Source: Hydnum rufescens UP504 (Eukaryota > Basidiomycota > Agaricomycetes > Cantharellales > Hydnaceae). Taken from it: DNA of 64,000 nt. Positions 1 through 10,726 of this stretch are shown piece by piece. Position numbers and translations under genes: made by a program. The notes below the pieces were generated by a model. It was not told where the DNA came from. It searched no databases and saw only the letters and a list, made by a program, of their open reading frames with translations. The stretch covers positions 90,334 to 154,333 of the forward strand of contig MU129062.1 of assembly GCA_014904985.1 (NCBI GenBank), written 5' to 3'. Each line of letters begins with the position of its first letter. The stretch's first letter is position 1.

Positions 1-1139
1 GAAAAAAAAAAATAGGTAACACAAAGAGGAGAAGACGCACCATCATCTGATAACCACTATTGTGCCACCATGAGAGAACATTGACTCGGCCCGCGCGACT
101 GGCATGTTCCAACGTGCCGTTATCATACTTGACCTCGATTCCCGAACGCAACCACCACTCAAGGACATGGACGTGACCTGACTTGGACGCCAAGTCCATC
201 ACTCGCCCAACTTTGAGAGGTAGACCACTTTGTTTCCACCAGGACAAGACATGCAAATGGCCGCGTGCACTCGCATTCTCAAGAGCAGCCTCCGTGTATT
301 GCAACGGTAGACCGTTGGCTGTATTTGAGCGCCACCATTCGAGTACTTCGATCTGTCCATGCCTGCACGCTTCGTCGAGACAATCATCGCCATAGTCCTT
401 GGGGATGTCCTCTTGGGCACGCCACCAGCTCAGGACATCGATACGACCCGAGCAAGACGCGCGAAGAGGAATGAGCCGCGAGTTCGTGCCGCCGTACAGG
501 CGGTCAAATGTGTGTGGATCGTGGGTACGAAGGTAGTCTAGAATACGGATATATCCTAGACGGACGATGGCATTGGCACCCACCACAGTAAGGCATGGGG
601 GTGCAGATGAAGAAGAGGGCGACAGATCCAGTTTCCCAGAAAGAGCAGTTTCATCGGCCGGCGTAGCACGAGCCCATTCTTTTGGCCGTTTCAGGGAGGT
701 GACAGTACCTACTGCTTTTGCGAGTTCCCAATCCCCAACGTGGTCCATGATTTCGGCAAGAATCTCTGCTGGGAGAGTGGGAATTCGAGAGGAGCAGTGA
801 GGGATGTCTGGTGGTGGAAGATGGTCAGGAGCGAGTTCGATTGTCGACGGGAATGAATGGATGCCAGGAGATAAGGAATATGTGTCGAGATCATGCTTCG
901 CGAGCCGATGGGCGAGATCAATAGATGATCCATCCACAGGAAGATGTCGAATAGAAAGAAATAAAACAAGCTGGTCGCGGGTTAGGTTGGTGTAGGCGTC
1001 TACGATGCTGCTTTGGATGGATGTGAGTGGGGTCAGCTATTTTAAGAGAGAGGTAGTGAGCAGCGAGATTAAGCGCCATCCAACGTGTTGAGCTTACGTC
1101 TGTGCTCGTCGTTGGCTGACCGCCGAGACTAGAGCTCAT
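1..1139 (-). CDS. SAP-like / F-box / tryptophan-rich ankyrin-repeat protein, 3' end outside window
   Basis: Starts at the ATG at 1139 and runs off the left edge. Exon 1 (1139-1098, 14 codons) is spliced with GTAAGC...ATAG into a long second exon read continuously to about position 43, where a GTGCGT donor follows. Seen: a segment after residue ~25 resembling a SAP helix-extension-helix (LTRDQLVLFL...LPVDG), an F-box-like stretch (LPAEILAEIMDHV), then at least five ankyrin-type repeats with the consensus A(S/C)xxGxxxVLxWW. The double Trp at the end of each repeat is unusual for ankyrins. Family knowledge: F-box/ankyrin proteins usually act as substrate receptors of SCF ubiquitin ligases, and SAP motifs bind nucleic acid; neither role is shown here. 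It diverges from the NMN adenylyltransferase gene across 99 bp. The C-terminus is unknown. Confidence 0.6.
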
Positions 1140-1238
1140 TTTTGGGCGGAGGAGAGGCATCCGCTATAGACGGCACTTACCGAAGCCGCCGATTTATTGA
1201 ATAAGCTATACATCCCCCAATCGAGCTCTCACCCGCTC
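1140..1238. promoter_or_regulatory. Compact bidirectional promoter region
   Basis: Only 99 bp separate the start codons of the divergent F-box/ankyrin gene (1139, minus) and the NMN adenylyltransferase gene (1239, plus). Both promoters and 5' leaders must lie in or overlap this interval. I see no clear TATA box. An in-frame upstream ATG at 1197 could extend the NMN adenylyltransferase by 14 residues. Confidence 0.4.
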
Positions 1239-2269
1239 ATGGCCTCCTCTTCCTCCACTCCGGAGACGGGCTACTCGTTCCCTATCCATCGCCTCTCCCA
1301 TCTCAATGATCCCGAAAAGATCCCCATCGTCCTCGTTGCTTGTGGCAGCTTCTCCCCAATCACCTATGCCCATTTACGAATGTTCGAAATGGCCCAGGAC
1401 TTCTGTCGCCAGAATACAGACTTCGAGGTCGTTGCAGGCTATCTCTCTCCGGTGGGAGATGAGTATAAGAAGGCGGGCCTACTGTCTGCCTCTCGGAGGT
1501 CTGTTTTCACCCCTGCCCTCGGCTAACTTCACGCTCCTTCTCATGGGAATGAGTCATCCTTTCTGATTGACAGAGTAGAGATGTGCCGTCTGGCTTGCGA
1601 CCAGGCGAGCTCATGGCTCATGGTGGATGACTGGGAAGCTTCAACGCCGGAGTATCAGCGCACCGCCATCGTCTTGGATCACTTCGATCACGCAATAAAC
1701 ACCGTTCGCGGTGGTGTGTCAGACGAAGACGGTGGGGGCTCTCTTGGACGATATCAGGCATAACCCCGACTAATCCTGTTACAGGTACCATGCATCCCGT
1801 ACGCGTGATGCTGCTCGCAGGTTCCGATCTCATACACACCATGTCGGAGCCCGGAGTTTGGTCTGCACCAGACGTTTGTCCATTCATCCAGGCCTCGTGT
1901 CCAAATATTGATTCCTCCTTTGCATCTTCTCCCTGCTATAGCTGGAACACATCCTGGGAGGATATGGTACGTTTATAGTAGAGCGTGCAGGATCGGACGT
2001 CGACGAAGCGCTAGAATCTCCTCTCCGCCTGGCGCGTGAACATCTTCGTGATTAGACAATTGATCCACAATGACGTCTCTTCAACCAAAATCCGCCTCTT
2101 CCTCCGCCGTGGCATGAGCGTGCACTATCTCCTACCTGACAGTGTCATTCGCTACATCAAGGATAATCGGCTGTACGTTGACGACAGCAACACTGGAGGA
2201 GCGGGCTCGGAGAAGTTGGACTCTAAGGGAGACACACGACCAACTGCCCCATGGGCGCCGGCCACTTGA
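1239..2269 (+). CDS. NMA1: Nicotinamide/nicotinate mononucleotide adenylyltransferase (NMNAT), with one frame break
   Basis: Catalyses NMN (or NaMN) + ATP to NAD (or NaAD) + PPi, the last shared step of NAD synthesis. Exons by eye: 1239-1498, 1574-1731, 1785-1873 and 1942-2269. Seen: the nucleotidyltransferase motif GSFSPITYAHLRMFEMA near residue 35, the PEYQRTAIVLDHFDHAINTV segment, LLAGSDLIHTMSEPGVW, and the C-terminal VSSTKIRLFLRRG motif (ISSTxxR signature) followed by YLLPDSVIRYI. These identify the family with high certainty. Oddity: in exon 4 the frame entering from ERAGSDVDEALESPL reaches a stop, and the conserved WRVNIFVIRQLIHND block is in the +1 frame, so one base (or two) is gained or lost around 2024-2030. 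No intron explains it. Either an assembly indel or an inactivating frameshift. Confidence 0.88.
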
Positions 2270-3733
2270 ACCAATTCCCCACATTAATCTCCGATCGCTC
2301 ATTCTTTTTTTGGTACCTATACGAAATCTGTCCTGGGGGCGTACAATCCGACCTTGAGCCTCACCAGTCTTTCGTCCTTAGTCCAGGTAATCCGACCAGT
2401 CACCTACGCGCACTTCACCTGCGCGTTGTGCTTCGCGGTTCACCCTGTTTGTGTATCTTTTGCGTCGTCGGTAGTGTAGATGCATTCTCGTTGTATCATT
2501 TGGATTGATTGCGCAATTATGGTAGCGCTAGAGCAACAATTTGGATATAGCACCTAATCGGTCACATTGTACAGCCTCAAGGGTCGCGTGTCACACGTCG
2601 TATCTGTCAAGAATACCAAAAAAGGGCCATCATGCCTAGTTAATGGGGAGCACGTCACTGAGGCTGGAAGCCCCTGAAGCCCCAGCTTCGTCACTTCAGA
2701 GCTTCGTCCAGGGTGGATTCCGATCCCCTGGGGCCGAACGGTTGGGCAAAGGGGCGAGTGGAAGCGACATACGTATGGGCATAGTTATGGATGGCGCGCA
2801 TAGGAACGTGGGATGTCAGGGAAAGGCGATGGTCCAATGAGCACCAAGCAAGCGACCCTCCTCAGTTCGCACTTTGTTCTACTTGGTTCTCTGCCTCTGC
2901 GTTCGACTGGTCCGAGTTTGTTCCATGGGTTATTGGCTACTGGTGCAACATGGATCCAAATGGTTGCCACATTGGGTGCATTTGCATTGCCAAATTGTAC
3001 TTGTCTGCCGTTGATGTCGATATCAATGGTTATCATTCAAGGACAGTATGAACCCAGTCAATAGGTGGATCATGTGGAACAAGGGGCAACAGGTATATCA
3101 GGATCCATTTCGAAGATCGTTACGACTCGCCTGCAAGAGGAAAGCTCAATCCGGGGGCCAGACCCAAGGAATAGGGATGGGAAAAAAACACGATCAAGCT
3201 TCTGAAACTTGTGCTTCTATATGTCAGGCCACGTTCAGAGCACGTTCTAGGTCTCGTTCGTATGCTGGATGGAACTCCAGCTAGGACAGGCCACAATCAC
3301 GGAAGAAAGAGGGGAGGGTGAGTTTTCATGACTCTTTCAGGATCGACGAAGATAAGGAAAATGTTCATGCCAGCGCTGGGTCGCGAAGGTCAAATAAATG
3401 GAGAGGGTCCAGACCGTTTCTCTCCTCGATTGGGACGTCTGTACAATTTGACATGGGGCTCTGTAGATCTATGTTTTTATTGACAATTGATAGATCCCAT
3501 CGGTGTGAAGGAGATATCTTTTATCGCCCTAGACATTCGTCACCTTCATAGAGGATACAGATCTTGTGACGTTTGCACCTGAGCGCTTGGCCGTTATACA
3601 TGCGGGTAACATTGACACTCTAAATATTCTGTGTTGAGCCAGCCAAGATCGATCGTCATAGTCCACTATTTCTGTGCGCAGAACCGCGCTATGTCCACGC
3701 TGTACAGGACCGAGGGGATCTTTAAGACTCACC
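2270..3733. other. Intergenic, no gene recognised
   Basis: Sequence between the NMN adenylyltransferase and the convergent glycosidase-like gene. Short open frames occur on both strands (for example about 2813-3064 plus) but none shows a family match, splice continuity or sustained coding character. No repeat or RNA gene was recognised. Confidence 0.5.
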
Positions 3734-6700
3734 TCATTGATGTAGTATTCTGGAGGGATCCAATAGCGCAAGAAACCCGTAACTCCAAAGCTGAATGGCA
3801 TCAGACTCCGTCCCGGTGGGTGACAAAGATGCCAGATCGGCAGGAGAGAAAGAGTTTGTCGCGTTGTTAAAAGAATAGCTCCACACCTCTGAATAGATGT
3901 CTGCCAAGGGTCCGTCATTAGTCCTAGTCGCATGTCTTCGAGGCTGAGCTCCCCAGAGCCTAGGCGTACTTTCTTTCGCGCCTCGGATCGAGGCCCAAAG
4001 CTTCGACTGTGCAAGCCTAACACTGTCGATGAATGCCTTATCCGAGCACCACGATGGGATCGGCGATGGAGGTGGGTTCGTGTCGACTGCTATGCTTGAA
4101 TCAGAGCAATATCCAAGTTGACGGCCAAGCCTGCAGCCATCAGACCCTGCTGAAACGACCTATTAACGCATCAATTAAGATGATCAGGCGATCGCATACA
4201 ACGTATGCCGCACCACACGACAGTTCCGTGATAGGCTCCCCGATTCAGCACGTTGATATTCGTCGTATTCGAGTCATAAGCTGGGTTGGCTACAACCATT
4301 CCAATGTTGGTGAGGAGTCCTGTAGGAAGCCCATCTAGAAAAGATACGTTCGTCCACTCGGCGTCCAAACTTGAAACTTACCTCGGGGGTAAGGCTGAAG
4401 AGCATCGATCACATATGTCAAATAGCCTCTCGTGACACTCGTCCCGAAGACGAGATTGAAACCGAGATCCGAATGCAATATCTATTAAATCAGCTCTGGT
4501 CAGAGTGACAGACCAAAATCAAGGGCGCCGGCAGCCACAAACCTCGACAGGGGTCCCGTCGGTCATCAAACTCAGAGCATAGAACGATACCTTGGATGGT
4601 GGTGGTTGGGGATTTGATGATGTCAAGAGTGCTTGGCTCAGGTTGGCTTGGGTGACAAAATTTTGGAGCCGCGTTTCCGCAGTGGCACCGTCCAAATCAA
4701 CCTCGAAGAATATCAGGAGCGGCCGACTCCCAAAGAGCAGCTATATCATCTAGGGTAACAGTCGCGGTCGTTCCGTCCCATTCCCATTCCCGTTTGCCAT
4801 TGTGGCCTCCTAGACCATGGCCTTCACCCTTGACCTCCTGCCTTTCATCATTTCCATTACCAAAAATAATAATTGGATGTGATATAATACCGGCGCTTGC
4901 GAGCAGTTGCTGTTGCCCGCAGATTAGCAGGCACGAGAGCGGTATTGACGTCAAATGGAATCCGTCCGTAGCCCGTTCCTTCATTGGAGTCACGCCAATT
5001 TCCAACAGGCTCACCAGGCCGGAAGGCCAGAAGGTTGGAGTGAGTCTGGTTCAGGTAAAAGGGGATGGCACGGTTGATATTGTAGTTGATGTCCTGTGGA
5101 AGGCGGGGGAATGGATCTGACGCGTGGTGGCTAAACTTGAGGGTGGCGTGCGCTGACCTGTTCAGAATCTCACCATATGTTCCATTTTGCAGAGTAGCAT
5201 TGCGAGTAAGGAATTGTGGTGCACGATTCTTTCCGGAGGGAAGCTCCAGGAAATAATGGCTCATAACAGGGAGGAGATAAAGATCTGCACAAAATCTGAG
5301 AGAGTGGATAGTTACAGCAACAGAATATACATTACCGGTGTCGATCGCCTGAAAGAAAGACCATCAAATCCACAGTAGATATCAGCAGCCGGGGCAAAGC
5401 AGACCTTGTAATCATAAAATGGCTGGTTTCCGAGGTAACTTCGATTGTTCAACCATTGATCTAGGACAGGCTTCAGCTCCATATCATGAAACTAGACATT
5501 ATCTTGTCACCCACGAAAGACGCATAGTCACCTATGATGGGATGTCAACAAGTCCTTTCAACCATGAGTGGGAGAATTTACCGATAGTTTCTTCATGGCA
5601 CAATGCCCCCGTGGCATTGGCACGTTCGATGACTGCTCCAAGTGCGCTCTCGATGGCATCGGAGGTTAATAGCGGCATTAAGAGCCGCAGAGCGATTAGG
5701 GAGTCCCGACCGAAGTACTGGGAAAAAGAACCGGTTCGAAAAGGAGCATTCTTGGATAAATCTGAAACAATACCGTAAGAAACGCCATCCCCCGGCAGTA
5801 AATTTGTCGGTATAGGTCAAAAACGATATCTTCGTAATGAGCAGTCAATGAGAGTCTGAAGTTGGAAACATATGGAAACCTATACCTGCTCAGCAACAGG
5901 ATATTCTCTGGTCGCCAGGCTGGTCAGTGCCGTCGCGGGCCTGGATTTTCATCATTCGGCTTCGGCAAGAATAGATTGTGTGGATCCAGTCCGTGCAAGC
6001 TGGTCTCATTTGTCAACACACGGGCTAGTATGGTGCCACTCCCACCGAGTGGGAATAAAATGTTTATCGTGGGCGGTGCCAAGTTCCGTTATTACCAGGA
6101 GTCACAGAAATTTGGGTCTTAATGTCGGCAGAAGAGAGGTAAAGATCGGCGCCTCTGTAAATCGTAGAGCCAGGACCTGTAGAGTTGATGTATTGGCGAT
6201 GGAGACGGACGAACGTAGAATTATACGAGTGAAGCGTATAATTGAATATGTCATGCATCGCCCCCGAGGCCTCAACTATAGTCTTTGAGACTTGCATCAG
6301 CTCCCGCACGACTGCGGTTTTACGAATTGGGACCGACCGCGCAAAGCCCGAACAGCACCGATGATCGTTACCCCAACGGTTGCATTTCGATTGAAAGCAA
6401 GCTGGACTTCAACCCCCACATTGCCGTACTCGGTCGTGATACTCTTGAATGTCCTATCAATCGCAGTGACAGTCATAGGAGGACCGGCAGTTGTGTTGCT
6501 GACATGGGTAAAAAGTAAACAAGGGCACCAGAGTTGCCTGCCGGGAATGCGACCACTAGGCGACGCACAGAGCCCGTGGCGTTCGCGCTCGTTATAAGCA
6601 TCTGAGCACTGGTGACATTGTCTCTAAGAAAGTAATTGTCATTTCCTCCGCTGGCGACGTGGAAGGAAAGCCTCGACGTGGACGCCTGGGCTTCGAAGCT

Positions 6701-6766
6701 GTCACTGAGGAACGCAAAGAACCGGCTGCAGAACCAGAAGGCATAGCACCAAGATAGCGCAGGCAT
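3734..6766 (-). CDS. Secreted six-hairpin glycosidase-like protein, frame-disrupted
   Basis: Chosen start at 6766 gives a hydrophobic N-terminus (MPALSWCYAFWFC...) that fits a signal peptide. Downstream pieces in order: RLSFHVASGGNDNYFLRDN; RLVVAFPAGNSGALVYFLP; FNYTLHSYNSTFVRLHRQ; TDKFTAGGWRF spliced towards YFGRDSLIALRLLMP; AIESALGAVIERANATGAL with CHEETIG; FRPGEPVGNWRDSNEGTGYG and GRIPFDVNTALVPANLRA (5030-4930); TGLLTNIGMVVANPAYDSN; AYHGTVVW; and the C-terminal TGTESDAIQLWSYGFLALLD, stop at 3734. The NWRDSN and HGTVVW blocks are typical of (alpha/alpha)6 glycosidase-like fungal proteins, probably cell-wall or glycan active; substrate unknown. Oddities: at least two one-base frame breaks (near 6250 and 5780), so it may be a pseudogene or carry assembly errors. 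Confidence 0.6.
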
Positions 6767-7224
6767 CACCAATGTCCGTCCGGTGTTCGGATTGGTTTTC
6801 CCGTACCTTCGGGCTCGCACGTACTCATTCGTTTATATCGTCAAGCCGACACAATACGTGCTGGTGCCCTTTGCAGTGAGTTTGTCAGAGTTCCACTTCT
6901 AAGACAGTAGGAACAAGCTAGCATGATCTATGACATAATCCACCACCTGCGAGCTTCAGGCATTGACCGGGTCCAAAAAGGTAAAGGTCTGTTTTTCGGC
7001 TCTGACCCCACGGTCAATGAGATCAATAAGGTCAATTACTAATCTTGCTTCCCGTTCATTGGGGACTGCCGGCATAATGTCATGAGATCTCTTCTTGGTA
7101 CAAGCCGTGACCGTGGGAACAGATGCACAACCCGTTGCGCCACATCAATTTGATTGGCGTGCCTGTAGATATGACCTTCACATGCTCTTAGGGATAAAGA
7201 CCCCAGGTCTGACCTGGGGTCCAG

Positions 7225-7330
7225 CAACACTGCTAGGCTGTATCTGTACAGTTGGCACAAAATGATTGGCTGCGGATGCAAAAGCACTCCGCGAGTTCGC
7301 TGATCCTGCTCAGGCACCGTACCTTTGGGG
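7225..7330. repeat. Dispersed repeat R3, copy 1
   Basis: The segment containing attgg(c/t)tgcggatgcaaaa and the later ctgatcctgctc(a/g)ggc, ending in accgtac, recurs in the same orientation at about 60190-60290. Identity is high in short blocks with small indels between. The element type is unknown; it is probably a decayed transposon or repeat fragment. Confidence 0.5.
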
Positions 7331-7361
7331 CTAGCAAGTCTGTCAGTCAAACCCTTGGTCT

Positions 7362-7668
7362 CTACTGGCATGATTGTGTGAGAGATTGTGTGAGAGATTG
7401 TTTCGCCGATCTCGGTGCCTGAGGGCGGCAGATATGACTGCGGGTGGGATTATCTGCTACTCTCACAACTGAGCCAGTAAACAAAGTGATGACAAAATGA
7501 AGGGTGGGGGTTGGGAAAGAAAGGTGCCTAGTCTCCCCTCCCAGACAGGGTAAATGTCCCAGCCGACGAGACGATGCGAACGATGGCCGGAAGCAAGTCG
7601 GCCTTTGCCGACTCGGCACTAGCCCCTCCTCTGCGTCATCGTGCCTTTGGACTAAGAGGAATATAGTC
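7362..7668. repeat. Dispersed ~300 bp SINE-like repeat R1, copy 1
   Basis: Starts with repeated tgtgagagattg motifs, then cgccgatctcggtgc, gagggcggcagata, gggattatctgc, and ends gtgcctttggactaagagg. The same ordered blocks occur at 45648-45935 in the same orientation at roughly 80% identity, with matching ends. No coding capacity and no clear tRNA A/B box, so SINE-like is only a size-based description. Confidence 0.65.
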
Positions 7669-8245
7669 AACGACAAAGTTGCCGCAGGTACTTGGTACTT
7701 TGTGTTCACATAAGCTCACAGACTCTCACGGTTTATTAAACAAACAAGAAGAATCTCACCACTTTGTTGGGAAAGGAACGGACCTACCAAATGATAACAA
7801 AAATAAGACAAAAATGGTACCAAAGACAAAACCAATTCAGTTGGCCTCAAAAATGGTGTTTTTAGGTTCATTTGAGCTTTATCTTGAAACACCCTAATGT
7901 GAGATACACTCTTTTGTCTAGCCCATAGGCACTGTACTTGGAGGTAAATGAGTATTGTCGGCCTTTTCCTGTGGATTACGCCGGTGCTGCACAACCGCGA
8001 AAGCACACCAAAGAGTTCGGGATCGCTCTGTATATTTCGCCGTTAATTCCGTCCTCGTCGATCTATGGTGGATGATAGAGAGATAACCTGGGAAATCTAT
8101 CGAGCTGCGAAAGGATGATCGGATCTATACTGTTCAACTTGATACTCCATTTGGCTCATTCTCATCAATCGAGCTGATGTGGAGAAGGTCTAAGCTCCCA
8201 TTTCTTTCCCCGATCCACCCCTCTTTGCTCCTCATCACGGAGATA

Positions 8246-10443
8246 ATGAAGGACACTCCAGTCGATGTCTTGGGTGGCTCGTTCCTTGGTAACCTCCTCG
8301 CCGCTTTGTCAGTCTCCTCCAGCCTTAAAGATGCGCACAACAGCCCTGACCCAATGCATTTGGCAGCTGCTTCGGTGTCCTCACTATCCAGACCTGTAGC
8401 TATTATCATGCGTTCCCTAATGATATAAAGCCCTTGAAACTGGCGGTACGTCTCTCCATATTTCCTTGAAATGCGTATTCATCGCCCATTACCTATCCCT
8501 TTCTCAGGTGGCCTTTCTATGGTGAGCATCATAGACACTTAGTTTTTCAGGCACACCCCTCATCTTCCATTGTAAAGGACTTTGGAAGCTTTTCAAGTGT
8601 TGGTATTCCCTTTGCGCTCCTCTTCAACTATTTCTGGAAAATACTGCGGAGACTTACTCTTGTCCGCCACCATGTACATTATACAGTGTATGCGGTACCC
8701 GGTCTTTATACTGGTGCTTTGTCACAAATTACGGTAATCCCTTGGTTCTGGAGCGGGCGCCGTGGTGCGTATCGAGTGTGTCACGGCCGTTGATTGTCCT
8801 TTTCCCTACCGACCCCTTCTGCCCATGAAATCATTGCATATTTATAGGGAATTCCCAACATATCTAATCAACGTAGTGAGTACTGAGTCGGTTCTTGTTG
8901 TGGACGCCCTCATCTTGGCTTTGATGCTATCTACCTCAAGGCCTGGTCATCACTTATTGTGCAGACGTTCTTTGTGTATCGAGTCTATTCTCGTAGGTCT
9001 TGCCACATATCCTCGCTGGAGAAGCATCGCATTCATAACTCTCTTTGATTTCCATAGTGAGCACCAATCTCTATGCAGCAGTGCTTGTGGTATGTTGTGA
9101 CCCCGATGTCATAATAGATCTCTGAAAGTCATGTATTATGGCTTTGTAGCAAGTCCTCGTGTTGCTTCAGTTCGGTTAGTCTTTCCCTTACCATCGCTTT
9201 CCGATGTTTATTCCTCCCGCACTAGGATTCAGTTCCGGTTAGTACTCATCTTCATATGTCTCGATGGACCATGACTTATTGTATTTCGATCAAACTAATG
9301 TTTTGGCATGCCCCAGCAAATGCCATCAAAGCGTATACATCCCTGTATTCTCTGCGGCAAGGCCCCAGCTAACAACTTGTTGGTCTGATTTGGCTGTATC
9401 CCCCACTGTTGTAGGACCATGATCCTAGAATTTCGGGTGATAGTCAGGGAGTGCACATGGCTCGTTGAGACATGGCTCACTGTCCAAGTGCGTCTTGCCC
9501 GCAGTCTATTTTCCCCTTACTGATACATGGTATATGGTGTGATTTTGTGGCTTTCAGGCAACCGTAGATGTTGTGATTGCAACATATATGTGTCTCTTAT
9601 TGCGACGTCGGCGGACCGGGTTCCAAAAGTGCGTATCCCGATCCATTTGCGATGTACTGATATAAATGAGTCCCTTCGTCTGATTAATGATCTCACGCGT
9701 CGTTGCGTGGCCCAGGACTGATTCGGTAATCAACCGTATGGCATTGTACACTATTAGCACGGGCTTGGTCACTTCCGTTCTCTCGTGTATCTCTCTGCTG
9801 CTGGTGCATTTCAGCAATTTCCTTTCGTTTCACTGTGATAATTCCAATGCTGAACTGATTATGGGGGGACAGTTTGCCAAATACGGGGTCAGTCTTGGTG
9901 TACTTGTTGTCGGCATGGTAGGTCACTCGATTTTTTCGGTCTCTTGCTCACTCGAGAGTGAGGATGTTTCTGTACAAGACCTAAATTCCTTGATTCTGTT
10001 CTAGCCACTTGGTGGGTTCTATTCCATCACCATGCTCGCCAAGTACGTCCCTCTAATATCTCTCGTTATACGCGTGACTTGATTTCATCTTTGGCCTTGC
10101 AGTCTACACACGCGAACGAGACTCCGGGCGAGGCTTGCTACACCAAGCCTCCTTGAACTAATCAGCTCCTCGATCAAAAAGAGAATGTGGCGGAATGCAG
10201 GGGTACGTCATAAGGCATATATCGTGACCTTGGTGATCTCGGGGGATGAGGTTGGGCCGATTGACACTGATCGGAACTTTGTTTTTCTAGGAAGAGAGGT
10301 TCCAGGCTACAAAGATAAACATTACTAGAGAAGTAGTATGCGATGTGGACATAAACCTGATGGTTCGTACCGGATGTCACCCACGTTTGTCAAGGTGCTC
10401 AATAATCCGCTCTCTACCCTGGTTACTCTCATCAGAATCGTGA
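8246..10443 (+). CDS. DUF6534-type multi-pass membrane protein
   Basis: Many short exons joined by 50-90 bp introns. Exon 1 (8246-8307: MKDTPVDVLGGSFLGNLLAA), exon 2 (8367-8445: FGVLTIQTCSYYHAFPND) and exon 3 (8508-8521) join in phase. Later exons give SLYWCFVTNYGNPLVLERAP, then WSSLIVQTFFVYRVYS, a short helix LYAAVLV, DVVIATYMCLLLRRRRTGFQ, then TDSVINRMALYTISTGLVTS, PLGGFYSITMLANLHTRTRL and a cytosolic tail ending near 10443. The order of about seven hydrophobic helices, the TNYGNP and Q(T/S)FF(V/A)YR blocks and the RTGFQxTDSxIN...YTISTG motif are hallmarks of the large basidiomycete DUF6534 family. Function is unknown, with a receptor-like topology. One exon junction near 8600-8690 does not keep phase with a simple GT-AG solution. 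Start and stop are inferred. Confidence 0.68.
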
Positions 10444-10726
10444 TACAAACGTTCGGTTTACTGCAGTTCAGAACCCTGTTTCGGGAGGGACCTGAACCCG
10501 AGGTTTCGCTGTTGCCCCAACAGTTTTGAACAATGATACCTTGCATGTGTACAAGTACTATTTAATGTAATTTCTGTTATAGATTACAATAAATATTGTG
10601 GTCCTTGTAATCAGCAGAATCACTGGGGTGTACATCCCGCTCCCTCATCCAGCATGCATAAAACAGCCAAAATACGTTCGCTCTAAAAAGGGGGTCATAC
10701 AACCAGAACCTCATCAATCAGCCACA

